In this document: one piece after another, positions 17,753-29,690 of the stretch
Layout: the number at the start of each line of letters is the position of its first letter
Position numbering within the stretch: the first letter of the stretch is position 1
Assembly (NCBI RefSeq): GCF_009755355.1
Contig: NZ_WQLB01000007.1
Span: 1-64,000, forward strand
Source of the DNA: Deinococcus arboris
Lineage (GTDB): Bacteria; Deinococcota; Deinococci; Deinococcales; Deinococcaceae
Length of the DNA: 64,000 nt
Direction: 5' to 3'
The notes under the pieces: generated by a model
What the model was told of the DNA's origin: nothing
Seen by the model: only the letters and a program-made list of their open reading frames with translations
Databases searched by the model: none
Program-made: the position numbers and the translations under genes

Positions 17753-18190
17753 TCATGAAAGCTCAAGGTGGATTAGGTGGTCTGGAGCATGAAAGAAGAG
17801 CTCCTGTTTGACGGGCCTCTGAACTAGAGCAATATTGATGACCTTGTGAGTCATGATATTGACCTTCAACAAACGTCTCCATTCGAATCTAGCCGTTTCG
17901 CCAAGAACTAATTCAATGTTTTTGGGCGATCCAAACGGATGGGCAGAAAAGGGAGTCGCTCTCAATAGACCCTCTTGGAGCTTTAGGCCTATCTCTTGGG
18001 GTTGGGCAAAGACAAGATTGTCGTATTCAAGCACTCTGTCTTCTCGGATTGACGACACAAAATGAGCAACAGCCACTGTTGAGTGCGCAATTTTGATGAC
18101 GGGCAGTCTCATCGCCAACTTTGCTTCCTGACGTGCCTGCTTATTTTCGAACAGACCAAGGTGCTGAATAATGACTAAGGGCTCAGTCAC
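17753..18190 (-). CDS. Hypothetical protein, AT-richer than neighbours
   Basis: A 145-residue protein with no recognisable domain, rich in beta-type hydrophobic stretches (VIKIAHSTVAVAHFV, KVNIMTHKVINIALV). The start is a GTG overlapping the TGA of the alpha/beta hydrolase gene (GTGA), so it is translationally coupled to it. Base composition is visibly lower in GC than the flanking genes, suggesting recent acquisition. It lies inside the fadB-fadA unit. Confidence 0.6.
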   Translation of the reverse strand: MTEPLVIIQHLGLFENKQARQEAKLAMRLPVIKIAHSTVAVAHFVSSIREDRVLEYDNLVFAQPQEIGLKLQEGLLRATPFSAHPFGSPKNIELVLGETARFEWRRLLKVNIMTHKVINIALVQRPVKQELFFHAPDHLIHLELS

Positions 18191-19368
18191 ACGTCCACCT
18201 TCTCCAGCACCCTTCCCACAAACCCCTCTAACTGCGCGTCGTACTTTGCCGGGTCAATGTTCCAGCAGCGGATGTGCTTGGCGCCTTCGACGCGGTGGTA
18301 CTCGATCAGGTCGGGGCGCGCAGCAGCCAGGGCATCTGCCTGCGACACCGGAATGGTGCGGTCGCGGGTGCCGTGCCACAGAATCATGGGCAGGGTGAAC
18401 TTCGGCGCAGCGCGTAACTGGTCCACCGTGTCAAAGTCCTGCCCACTGCGGCGCGTCACCACATACTGCGTAAAGGCCGCCACATGCCGCGCCAGAAACT
18501 TCGGCAGGCCGAAGCGCGTGCCTTGCGACAGAATCGTGGCCCGCCAGTCCAGCACCGGGCAGTCCAGCGCCACACCCAGCACAGGCAGGGGGAAGGGCTG
18601 GTGCTTCTCTCGCAGAACACTCAGCACCACATTTCCACCCATGCTGAAGCCATATAGAACAGCACGCTGGTAGCCGTGTTCTTTAGCCCAGGTCAGGGCG
18701 GCGCAGATGTCCTCGGCTTCCTGGTCGCCCAGGGTCAGGTAACCATTGGCTGAACGGGGCGCCCCATGGGCATTGCGGAAGGTGACGAACAGGGAGCCCA
18801 CCCCCGTCCGCTGCAGTGCCGGCAGCATCCGCAGCGCCTGGGCCCGCTGCCCACCGTGCCCGTGCACCACGATGACCAGGGCGTCCGAATGCTCCGGCAC
18901 CTCACCTGTGGGCGGAATATGCCAGGCGGGCATCTCGCCCAGCGGCGTAGAGACGGCGGTGTCTTCAAAGGCCACACCCAGCTGGGCCGGCGTGCCGTTG
19001 TAGACGAAGGTGGACACCCACGCCAGCGCGCCGTTCGGCAGCACCCCGCGCTCCTGAAGCACTGGGCGCTTGACCAGCGTACCCGTCAACTTGCCGCCGC
19101 CCAGCACCGCGTGGCCCCGGTTGGGCAGCAGCGGCACCACACCCACCACCCCGCGCGACAGCGTTTCCGAGCCCGCCGGCAGGTAGATGTCGTTGCCGCG
19201 CCGCCCCACCGGCACAAACACACCCTTCACCCATCGGGTTTTAGACCGCAGGGTAATGTCGGCCCCGAACAGCGCGCCAGCGAACACCAGAGCGGCGTAG
19301 CCCAGCGCGGCCCAGGCCAGGGCGCGGCGTTTGCGAACGGAGCGGAGTCGGTCAGTCAGGCGGGTCAT
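18187..19368 (-). CDS. Membrane-anchored alpha/beta hydrolase
   Basis: A 393-residue alpha/beta hydrolase with an N-terminal membrane anchor (ALAWAALGYAALVFAGALFG). The nucleophile elbow is GFSMGG, the acid is probably Asp in HGTRDRTIP, and the histidine is in GAKHIRCW. An oxyanion-type VIVVHGHGG motif is present. Likely a lipase, esterase or thioesterase; its place between fadB and fadA suggests it may release acyl chains for beta-oxidation, but that is inference from position. Confidence 0.85.
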   Translation of the reverse strand: MTRLTDRLRSVRKRRALAWAALGYAALVFAGALFGADITLRSKTRWVKGVFVPVGRRGNDIYLPAGSETLSRGVVGVVPLLPNRGHAVLGGGKLTGTLVKRPVLQERGVLPNGALAWVSTFVYNGTPAQLGVAFEDTAVSTPLGEMPAWHIPPTGEVPEHSDALVIVVHGHGGQRAQALRMLPALQRTGVGSLFVTFRNAHGAPRSANGYLTLGDQEAEDICAALTWAKEHGYQRAVLYGFSMGGNVVLSVLREKHQPFPLPVLGVALDCPVLDWRATILSQGTRFGLPKFLARHVAAFTQYVVTRRSGQDFDTVDQLRAAPKFTLPMILWHGTRDRTIPVSQADALAAARPDLIEYHRVEGAKHIRCWNIDPAKYDAQLEGFVGRVLEKVDV

Positions 19369-19393
19369 GGAGTCATCCTGTCAGGTGTGCGCG

Positions 19394-21754
<2,361 letters not shown>

Positions 21755-21879
21755 GCGACCTCCTGCGAGATGGTGAAAAATTAGACTCGGTTCAAGTTTA
21801 AGGCGGGGCAGGGGCGTTTGTCCACTGAACGGAAGGCGGGAGCAAGGAAGCAGCAGGTGGGAAAGACAGCGGGCAAGGA

Positions 21880-22770
21880 CTAGAGGATGGGCTTCCCCAT
21901 CGCCTGCACACTGCCTCGCGCCAGGCGGTCGAGGGCCCGGCGTCCAGCTCGGAGATACGCTTCTTTCCCTTCCGCCACGCCATACGCTAGGTCGCCCAGC
22001 GCGCGACAGGTGGCGTACCACGTCGCGCGGCGCAGCAGGGCAGCCGGTTGCGGCGCAACCGCCAACGCAGCAGCCAACAGGTCTGGCTCGGCCCAGTGCA
22101 GCAGCCCGGCCCAGTCGCGTGCCGGATCACCCAGGGCGGCGTCGGCCCAGTCCAGCACGCCGCAGGGCAGACCAGCCACATTCAGCAGGACGTGTTCGGC
22201 GGCAAAGTCGCCGTGGATGGGCACCAGGGACACATCCAGAGGCGGGGGCGAATCCACGACACGCGCCCAAAAGGCTGAGTTAACAAGGTCGCCTCCAGCC
22301 GCCAGGTCCGCGTGCGCGGCCTCCCGCCAATCTGCGCCAGTAGGGTCGTGGTCGGTTGGAAGGTCTATGGACGACCGGGGAACGCGGTGCAGGGCGTTCA
22401 GGAAGTGGCCCAGGCTTCGGCCCACCTGGTCAGGCGCGGGCAGCGCCACACCCAGACCAGAGCGGCCGTCCAGCGAGCGCGCCACAGCGAAACCTTCTGG
22501 GCATGACGGCGTCGGCTGGCCCCAGCCCAGCACCTCGGGCACCGACAACGGCAGTGCTGGGGCCAGCGCCGCCAGCAGGGCTGCTTCTCTCCGCAGCGCC
22601 TCTCCCCTACCGGACCACTTGGGGAAGCGTAGGACCCGCGCCTGACCCAGTCGGTAGACCCGGTGGTCGGTGCCTTCGCCCAGCCAGGTGACTGGCTCCT
22701 CTGCCAGGTCCGGGGGCAGCAGGGCCGCCACTTCGGCTGGGCTGAGAGTAGGCAGCGCATCCCCGTTCAC
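21880..22770 (-). CDS. APH-family phosphotransferase
   Basis: A 296-residue kinase-like protein of the aminoglycoside/choline phosphotransferase family. The catalytic loop is [15 protein letters not shown] and the metal site [14 protein letters not shown]. It resembles Mph/APH enzymes but nothing fixes the substrate. The start overlaps the stop of the radical SAM gene by four bases (ATGA), so the two are made together; whether they act on a common substrate is unknown. Confidence 0.85.
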   Translation of the reverse strand: MNGDALPTLSPAEVAALLPPDLAEEPVTWLGEGTDHRVYRLGQARVLRFPKWSGRGEALRREAALLAALAPALPLSVPEVLGWGQPTPSCPEGFAVARSLDGRSGLGVALPAPDQVGRSLGHFLNALHRVPRSSIDLPTDHDPTGADWREAAHADLAAGGDLVNSAFWARVVDSPPPLDVSLVPIHGDFAAEHVLLNVAGLPCGVLDWADAALGDPARDWAGLLHWAEPDLLAAALAVAPQPAALLRRATWYATCRALGDLAYGVAEGKEAYLRAGRRALDRLARGSVQAMGKPIL

Positions 22771-24734
22771 AGACGCTTCAGATAGTCCGCGATGCGCAGA
22801 TAGATGCCAAATTGTTCAGGACCAACGGCCGTGACAAAGCGCCCCCCCTGCTGTAGCGCCCTGATCAGTTTGCCGAACTGGGTGCGATCAAAGCGGCTGA
22901 ACCCCAGGTTAGACGTGGCGTAGTCAAGGACTGTGCGCGAGAACGCTGGAGCTTCGGCCCAGAGGCGTTCAAGCCGCGCTATGAACTGATCCAGGTCTTC
23001 CGGCGGGGCTTTCAGAACGAGCGAGAACCACTGCCTGCACCCAGTGACCCGGTCACGGTCGGACTGAGTCAGCAAAAAATCGGGTGGATGCAGCCCGGCG
23101 GCGGCCAGCACCTTCAGAAACAGGGCCGCGTGGTCCGGCCCCTGTTCTTCGTCTTCCTCGCTGCCTTGCAGCAGGGCCGCCCTGACCTCCGCCCAGGAAA
23201 GGCCCGCTGCCAGTGCGCGCTGCACCACAGCCAGAAAGTGCTGCCCCCGGACCAGACCCAACAGATAGAGCGGCTCACTCAGCTGTGGGGGGCGCGGCGG
23301 GAGGGGGTGTTCGGCTTCGTCCAGCGAGAGCATGTACATGAAGTCGGCGGCGTCCAACTCCACATCTACTGCTGCCCAGCGCGGCTCATCCTCGTCGCCC
23401 CCCATGTCACTGCGGCCAAAAATACTGACTGACGGCGCCAACAGCACTGTCCTGACGCGCTCAAACTGGTGAGGGTGTGGGCCAGCCCCCGCCGGATTCG
23501 GCTTAAACCACAGGGCGCTCTGATGGTCTATGCCTTCGGCGCTGAGGGGCGCCCCTTCCGGGAGATCACAGAGGTGGCGAATCAGGGCCTGCGCTTCGGC
23601 TTCCGTCTGCCGAGAGAAGAGCTGCTCTCTGGCCATCATCAGCGCGGCGGCCAGGTAATACCTTCTGGCCTCCAGGCTGGCGGCTGTGAACTCGCCGTAC
23701 TTGGTCGCAAACGCTTCTTCCCACTCAACAGGATCAGCTGGGTCATCCGCGACGGGTTCCCGCAGAAGCACCAGAGAATGACTGCTGCTGGAATTGGTGG
23801 CAAAGCCCAGGCGGACCCGGCCCCGTGCGGGCGGCGTGACTGGGCCCTGAACAAAACCTGGCGCGGCAAAGTGCTGGAGCCAGTCCGCGTCAAACGGCAC
23901 CACCGGCCCGCTGTGATAACTGCTGGGCGCCAGCGTCATGGCCACGGCGTCCACATAGGCGCTGAAGCGGCCTTCCTCAGTGTGGTACGAGCCAGGGAGC
24001 AGCAGCGCGGCCAGGTCGGCCGGACATTCGGCCGCCAGCGCGGTGTCAATGCTGACAGGCGTGTGCCGCACATAGTCAGCTAAGTCGGCCAGCCACCAGT
24101 CATAACTCAGAGGCTGGAACGTCTGCCCGCGTCCCACATCCTTGAAGCCCAGCAGGGTCACACGAATGCCCGCCGCGCCTGCTTCCCGAACCAGCGAGCG
24201 TAGTTCTTCCGGCTGCACAGTGCCCATGACCACCTGCGCGACCAACTGCCCGCTGCGGCGCTCGGACGTTAGAATCAGGCTGCCCAGCAGGCGCACCTCG
24301 GCGGCGCGGGCCACGCTGACTGCCACGCCGCCCACAAGGTCCCGCACCTGCGGCCACAGCTGCGCCAGCCACCGTAGGCGCCGCGTGGTGAAGTTGGGCA
24401 CGACGCCCGCCGCCCGGAACAGGTGCAGCGCCGCCAGAAAATCCGGGTATTCGCTGACTTCGCCGCCGCCCAGCGCGACCTCAAACACGCCAGCGCGGCC
24501 CGCCTCGGCGGCAATCTGGGCCACATCCTCCAGTCGGGCATGTCTGCGCCCTGGACGCGAGTCCTGATAACAGAACGCGCAGCCCACGCTGCACACATCC
24601 GTCAGTTTCACGTCCAGCAGCTCTGGCGCACGCAAACGGGCTGGGGTGAGGCCGGTACTCAGCCGGGCACCCGTCGCCGTGCAAAAGGCCGTCAGTTGCC
24701 CACCTTCACTGCGAAAACGCCATGCGGGAAGCAT
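22767..24734 (-). CDS. Radical SAM protein fused to an NSSSS-motif domain
   Basis: A 655-residue protein. The radical SAM cluster is CSVGCAFC (Cys48, Cys52, Cys55), with the GGE-type motif ALGGGEVSEY (87-96). No SPASM-type second cysteine cluster is seen. At residues 310-320 the sequence GFATNSSSSHS appears; in many unrelated uncharacterised proteins a GFVSNSSSSS motif forms the extreme N-terminus. The remaining 335 residues are acidic and unrecognised. The arrangement looks like a radical SAM enzyme fused to a complete NSSSS-type protein. The start follows TACACT by 6 bases. Confidence 0.82.
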   Translation of the reverse strand: MLPAWRFRSEGGQLTAFCTATGARLSTGLTPARLRAPELLDVKLTDVCSVGCAFCYQDSRPGRRHARLEDVAQIAAEAGRAGVFEVALGGGEVSEYPDFLAALHLFRAAGVVPNFTTRRLRWLAQLWPQVRDLVGGVAVSVARAAEVRLLGSLILTSERRSGQLVAQVVMGTVQPEELRSLVREAGAAGIRVTLLGFKDVGRGQTFQPLSYDWWLADLADYVRHTPVSIDTALAAECPADLAALLLPGSYHTEEGRFSAYVDAVAMTLAPSSYHSGPVVPFDADWLQHFAAPGFVQGPVTPPARGRVRLGFATNSSSSHSLVLLREPVADDPADPVEWEEAFATKYGEFTAASLEARRYYLAAALMMAREQLFSRQTEAEAQALIRHLCDLPEGAPLSAEGIDHQSALWFKPNPAGAGPHPHQFERVRTVLLAPSVSIFGRSDMGGDEDEPRWAAVDVELDAADFMYMLSLDEAEHPLPPRPPQLSEPLYLLGLVRGQHFLAVVQRALAAGLSWAEVRAALLQGSEEDEEQGPDHAALFLKVLAAAGLHPPDFLLTQSDRDRVTGCRQWFSLVLKAPPEDLDQFIARLERLWAEAPAFSRTVLDYATSNLGFSRFDRTQFGKLIRALQQGGRFVTAVGPEQFGIYLRIADYLKRL

Positions 24735-24740
24735 AGAAGC

Positions 24741-24746
24741 AGTGTA
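24741..24746 (-). promoter_or_regulatory. Putative -10 box of the radical SAM gene (leaderless)
   Basis: TACACT on the minus strand, 6 bases before the ATG at 24734. Confidence 0.5.
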
Positions 24747-24821
24747 GAGGCCTCAGCGACGACAGGGCGCGACGAAGCTGGCGCAGGGTCAGTCCGAACA
24801 GACCAACTAAATCCAGAAGAT

Positions 24822-24946
24822 TCAGGCGTCAGATAGAGCGAATGGCCAGCGGAAGGCGAACTTAGAGCCCTGTGCTGCCCAAAAGTCTCTGCTCACTGCC
24901 TGCTGCCGTTGCACGTCAGGCGGAACCACATACTTGTCCTGAACCA

Positions 24947-24947
<1 letters not shown>
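24822..24947 (-). CDS. Possible 41-residue ORF coupled to the DUF1634 gene
   Basis: The frame MVQDKYVVPPDVQRQQ... begins with an ATG that shares one base with the DUF1634 stop (TGATG) and runs 41 codons to a TGA. Coupling and a mixed, non-repetitive composition favour translation, but nothing else supports it. Confidence 0.3.
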
Positions 24948-25983
<1,036 letters not shown>

Positions 25984-26309
25984 CCCAGTCCTTTCTTGCC
26001 TGCTTTCACGCCCCGGAGGCTAACGCATGAGGGGCGCCAGGCAGAGGTGAGCGTCTGCTTTTGTAGAGGGGTGACAGATGAGCACTGACCCCAGCCATTT
26101 TGTCAGCGAGGCTATTGGGACGCACCGAGACACCTGCACGGGAACAGGACGGGTGCAGGAATAACACAGAGAGGGCCTGAGGATGGCTCTCAAGCTGACT
26201 GAAGCGACCCGCCACCAGCCGCCGCCTGCGTTGGGGGGAGAACGGCGATGGTCCCACCCGATAACGTCAGTTCTGTCCCAAGTGGTGAACGGCACAGCCA
26301 GAGGCCCTT
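25984..26309 (-). other. Non-coding leader of the TauE operon with hairpins
   Basis: About 325 bases without a convincing gene. On the minus strand they form the leader of the exporter gene. Two strong dyads are visible: CCTGCAC...GTGCAGG (26133-26159) and CGCCCC...GGGGCG (26009-26036), the second about 25 bases from the exporter start. Nothing matches a riboswitch I know. Confidence 0.4.
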
Positions 26310-26690
26310 TTACATTTCTCCTTCAACCGCAGCCACGAACCAGGCGTCGCGGCACGACACCACCACTTCGGCGTAGCCGCTGCCGCCCTGCACCGTGGTC
26401 ACGAGCGGCAGGGCCAGCAGAAAGCGGCAGCGCAGCTCATCGCCCAGGCGCCCGAACTGGGCTTCCAAAACCTCCCAGGCCACCTCGCCAGTCAGGGGCA
26501 CCCCCTGCAGGTCGTGCTGGGCCTCAACACCCTGGACATCCTCAAAGACCAGCTGGCCGGGCTGCGCATCCCCGTCCTGGTGAATGTCCCAGCGGAACAC
26601 CTGAACCGTCCAGACCAGATGCGGCGGGTCAGGGTGCAGGGCGTCTACAGAGGCGTCGTGCCACGTCAGGGTATCGGCGGCGAGCTTCAT
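26310..26690 (-). CDS. Hypothetical protein coupled to tilS-tadA
   Basis: A 126-residue soluble, acidic protein (MKLAADTLTWHDASVDALH...) with no recognised domain; the pattern of alternating strands suggests a small beta-rich fold. The ATG at 26690 overlaps the tilS-tadA stop by four bases, so it is the second gene of that operon. The frame is open further upstream but that is inside tilS-tadA. Confidence 0.7.
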   Translation of the reverse strand: MKLAADTLTWHDASVDALHPDPPHLVWTVQVFRWDIHQDGDAQPGQLVFEDVQGVEAQHDLQGVPLTGEVAWEVLEAQFGRLGDELRCRFLLALPLVTTVQGGSGYAEVVVSCRDAWFVAAVEGEM

Positions 26691-28288
26691 GGGGTGCCGT
26701 CCGGCTGTTTGGCAGCCCGCACTGCCTGAAACGTCTGGCGCAGCAGCCGGGCCGCTTCTCGGGCGCGCACGCCGCCGGTCACCTCTGGCACGTGGCCCCA
26801 GTGGGCGGTCAGCAGGTCGTGCTGGCCCCCCAGCGCCCCGGCCCTGGGGTTGGGGGCGCCGTAGACAATCTGCCCCACGCGGGCTTCCAGCGCGGCGCCT
26901 AGGCACATGGGGCAGGGTTCCAGGGTCACGACCAGGGTGCAGCCCGTCAGGTAGGGGGTACCCAGAGTGCGGGCGGCTTCCCGCAGAGCGGCCAGCTCGG
27001 CGTGCCGGGTCATGTCGCCGTGTTCGCGGCTGGTGTTGCGGCCCCGGCCCGCCACGGCGCCGTCTGGGCCAAGCACCACCGCGCCCACAGGCACCTCGTC
27101 GGCCGCAGCGGCCTGGTGCGCCAGCGCCAGCGCCTCACCCATCGCGGCGTGCCAGGGGTCGGGTGGGGCGCCCACCTGTTCACGCGCGCCTACCGCCCAC
27201 ACGGGGGGCTGTACCCCTACCCACTGCACCCCCTCCCCCGACACCAGCAGTGGCATCTGGCCCCGGGCCTCACGCGGCACCTTCAGGTCGGTCAGCACGT
27301 CGCTGAGCTTACGCGTGCCGCCAGACAGGGTGATGCGGTCGCCGGGCTGCCGGGTGCGCCGCTGCCAGCCGGCCGGCAGTACAAACGCGGGCTCGGGCAA
27401 GGGAACGGGGGCCAGCCAGAGCTTCGAGTCCGTCACGGTTACGGCGTGCGCGTCCGGCAGCGTGAGGTGCGCGGTCTCCCCTGCCGTCAGTGCCCCGACC
27501 AGCCGGTCCAGATGCCCGGCATGAAACCGCAGGCCCGCGCCCGACAGTTGCGCGTGCACCCAGCGGCGCAGCACAGCAGGCGGCTGTCGCTCCAGCGGTC
27601 CGTGTGCCGTGAGGCCGCTGGCCTGAACCCGCAGCGCCGCGTCATCCTGGGCCTGGTACTGCGCGACACGGGCCAGCGCGGCCTCGACGCTGGGAAAGCG
27701 GGCAGCCAGGACCGGCATGACCGCCCCGCGCAGCCAGGCGCGGGTATAGGTGGGGTCGGCGTTGGTTTCATCCTCGCGCCAGCCCTGGCCCAGCCCATGC
27801 AAAAAGGTTTCCAAGTCGGCGCGGACCACCGCCAGCCAGGGGCGGTGCACCCAGCCGCGCACCGGGGGAATGCCGTGCAACACGCCCTCGCCGCGCAGCA
27901 GCGCCAGCAGCACCGTTTCGGCCTGGTCGCGGCGGGTGTGGGCGGTCAGGATGGCCTGGGCGCCGTGCTTCCGGGCGGTGCGGCCCAGAAAGTCGGCGCG
28001 CAGGCGCCGGGCGGCGTCTTCCAGATTCCAGCCGCGCTTTTGCGCCACCGCCGCCGCGTCCACCCGCACCGTTTCAAACGGCACACTCAGCGCGGCGGCC
28101 AGTTCGCCCACCCACGCCGCATCTGCTGCTGAGGCTGGCCGCAGGGCATGGTCTAAGTGCGCCGCCACAGGCCGCACACCCATCAGCACCAGCGCCCGCA
28201 GCAGCGCCACGCTGTCGGCCCCGCCCGACACACCCACCACGACGACCTGACCGCTGTAGGGCCGCAGCGGCGTTAGCAACACCTTCAC
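26687..28288 (-). CDS. TilS-TadA fusion: tRNA(Ile)-lysidine synthase / tRNA adenosine deaminase
   Basis: A 533-residue fusion. The N-terminal part is TilS, which adds lysine to C34 of tRNA-Ile(CAU): PP-loop VSGGADS (20-26), LDHALRP, and the downstream TilS C-terminal region. The last 145 residues are TadA, which makes inosine at the wobble base of tRNA-Arg(ACG): zinc site HAE (429-431) and PCPMC (458-462). Both are wobble-base modifiers, so the fusion is functionally coherent; I recall it as a Deinococcus trait. The start is GTG, 6 bases after TAGAAT (28295-28300), so it appears leaderless. Confidence 0.93.
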   Translation of the reverse strand: MKVLLTPLRPYSGQVVVVGVSGGADSVALLRALVLMGVRPVAAHLDHALRPASAADAAWVGELAAALSVPFETVRVDAAAVAQKRGWNLEDAARRLRADFLGRTARKHGAQAILTAHTRRDQAETVLLALLRGEGVLHGIPPVRGWVHRPWLAVVRADLETFLHGLGQGWREDETNADPTYTRAWLRGAVMPVLAARFPSVEAALARVAQYQAQDDAALRVQASGLTAHGPLERQPPAVLRRWVHAQLSGAGLRFHAGHLDRLVGALTAGETAHLTLPDAHAVTVTDSKLWLAPVPLPEPAFVLPAGWQRRTRQPGDRITLSGGTRKLSDVLTDLKVPREARGQMPLLVSGEGVQWVGVQPPVWAVGAREQVGAPPDPWHAAMGEALALAHQAAAADEVPVGAVVLGPDGAVAGRGRNTSREHGDMTRHAELAALREAARTLGTPYLTGCTLVVTLEPCPMCLGAALEARVGQIVYGAPNPRAGALGGQHDLLTAHWGHVPEVTGGVRAREAARLLRQTFQAVRAAKQPDGTP

Positions 28289-28294
28289 CCCTGC

Positions 28295-28300
28295 ATTCTA
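28295..28300 (-). promoter_or_regulatory. Putative -10 box of tilS-tadA (leaderless)
   Basis: TAGAAT on the minus strand, 6 bases before the GTG at 28288, divergent from an identical hexamer that serves the peroxiredoxin gene. Confidence 0.5.
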
Positions 28301-28320
28301 CGGAGGCGGGGGCCGGCGCC

Positions 28321-28326
28321 TAGAAT
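28321..28326 (+). promoter_or_regulatory. Putative -10 box of the peroxiredoxin gene (leaderless)
   Basis: TAGAAT ends 7 bases before the ATG at 28334. Together with the minus-strand box the two divergent promoters occupy only about 30 bases. Confidence 0.5.
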
Positions 28327-28333
28327 CGGGCGC

Positions 28334-28822
28334 ATGAGTGTTCAAGTCGGCCAGCCGGCCCCCGACTTTACCCGCCGCAGTGATGATGGCCGCGAGGTCC
28401 AGCTGTCGGCCCTGCGGGGCGGGTGGGTGGTGCTGTACTTTTACCCGCGTGCCAGTTCGGCCGGCTGCTCCATTGAGGCGCAGCGCTTTGAAGCGGCCCT
28501 GCCAGAATTTGAGCGGCTGGGCGCTCAGGTCGTCGGCGTCAGCACCGATACCGAAGCCCGGCAGGCGGCCTTCCGCGACAGCTGCTCGCTGAGCTACCCC
28601 CTGATTCCCGACAGCGACCGCAGCCTGTGCCGCACGTATGGGGTGATCGGCGGCCTGGGCGGGCTGCTGAACATGGCCGCCCGCGCCACCTTCCTGATTG
28701 ATCCGCAGGGGGCCGTCGCCTGGGTTCACCGCAGCGCCAACCCCATGAGCCATGTGACCGGCACCCTGGCGGAACTGGAACGGCAGCAAGCGGCGCGCGC
28801 AGGACAGGCAGCGCGTGGTTAA
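28334..28822 (+). CDS. Peroxiredoxin (BCP/PrxQ-type)
   Basis: A 162-residue thiol peroxidase. The peroxidatic Cys45 lies in YPRASSAGCSIEAQRFE, where the family norm is PxxxTPGCT; here Ser-Ala replaces Thr-Pro. A second Cys (RDSCSLSYPLIPD) could be the resolving residue. It reduces hydroperoxides, fitting an oxidation-resistant organism. The next gene starts close to or inside its end. Confidence 0.85.
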   Translation: MSVQVGQPAPDFTRRSDDGREVQLSALRGGWVVLYFYPRASSAGCSIEAQRFEAALPEFERLGAQVVGVSTDTEARQAAFRDSCSLSYPLIPDSDRSLCRTYGVIGGLGGLLNMAARATFLIDPQGAVAWVHRSANPMSHVTGTLAELERQQAARAGQAARG

Positions 28823-28865
28823 AAGGTCGTGTCTGGACGGCTCACCTCTGGCCTCCACTCAGCGG

Positions 28866-29615
28866 GTGAAGCGGCCTGTCCTCCGCGCTGCGCTGATGGT
28901 TCTCACTGGCCTGGCGCCCGGGACCAGTGCCGCCGCCCAGACCACCCTCACCGGCACCGTGAAAGCCCAGTCAGAGCACACGGATGAGGCCCTGATCGCG
29001 GTGCCGTGGCGGGGTGGCGCAGGCCAGGTGGAGGGGCGTGTGGCGAGCAGCCTGGGCGTGAGCAAGGTCATCGTGAGCGCCCCCATGAGCGCCAGCGGGC
29101 AATTCAGCCTCAAGTTGCCAGCCGCCCTGGACAGCAGTCTGTTGCCGCCAGCGACCCGCAGCCCTCTGCCCGGCACGCTGTTTGCGCCGTCTCCAGGGGC
29201 CACCTGCACCGGGGCCATCCAGGCCAGCGACCCCACAGCCCGCGTGGTGCAACTGGCGCTGAGTGTCAAGGCGGTCAACACGGGGGGTGAGATTTTCTCG
29301 GTGATCAGCAGCGGCCAGTACGATGAGGCCCAGGCCGCCAGTCTTGGCCGCACCCAGACCGGACTGATCTATTACGCCGAGCGGCCTGTCCAGATGCGGG
29401 GCACCCAGTCCTGTCAGTGGCGGGACCAGGACTACTTGAACAAAATGACCATCGTGGTTGCGGGTCAGCTGACCCAGGGCTGGAACCGCATGACGCTGGA
29501 TGTGACCGCCATCACCAAGGGCGCCGAGGTAGACACCACGTTCCGCCTGACCAGCGGCGCGCTGCCCACAAATGACTGGACCCTGTTACCGGACGCGCAG
29601 ACGGAAGAGCGGTGA
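28866..29615 (+). CDS. Secreted hypothetical protein
   Basis: About 249 residues with a signal peptide (KRPVLRAALMVLTGLAPGTSAAAQ) followed by a domain beginning LTGTVKAQ, a carboxypeptidase-regulatory-like beta-sandwich opening. No enzyme motif. I start it at the GTG at 28866 because that gives a normal signal peptide; the frame also has a GTG at 28815 overlapping the peroxiredoxin end. Probably co-transcribed with the peroxiredoxin gene. Confidence 0.65.
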   Translation: MKRPVLRAALMVLTGLAPGTSAAAQTTLTGTVKAQSEHTDEALIAVPWRGGAGQVEGRVASSLGVSKVIVSAPMSASGQFSLKLPAALDSSLLPPATRSPLPGTLFAPSPGATCTGAIQASDPTARVVQLALSVKAVNTGGEIFSVISSGQYDEAQAASLGRTQTGLIYYAERPVQMRGTQSCQWRDQDYLNKMTIVVAGQLTQGWNRMTLDVTAITKGAEVDTTFRLTSGALPTNDWTLLPDAQTEER

Positions 29616-29635
29616 AGAGGGGGAATCAAACGCGA

Positions 29636-29669
29636 GGAGCGTGGTGAGGAAAACCTCAGACCACGCTCC
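29636..29669. terminator. Hairpin terminator between convergent genes
   Basis: GGAGCGTGGT and ACCACGCTCC pair, with an inner GAGG-AAAA-CCTC extension. It lies between the secreted-protein gene and the convergent aminotransferase gene. No long T run, but position and stability fit a bidirectional terminator. Confidence 0.6.
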
Positions 29670-29690
29670 CCGCTGTTCAAACCCCGTTCC

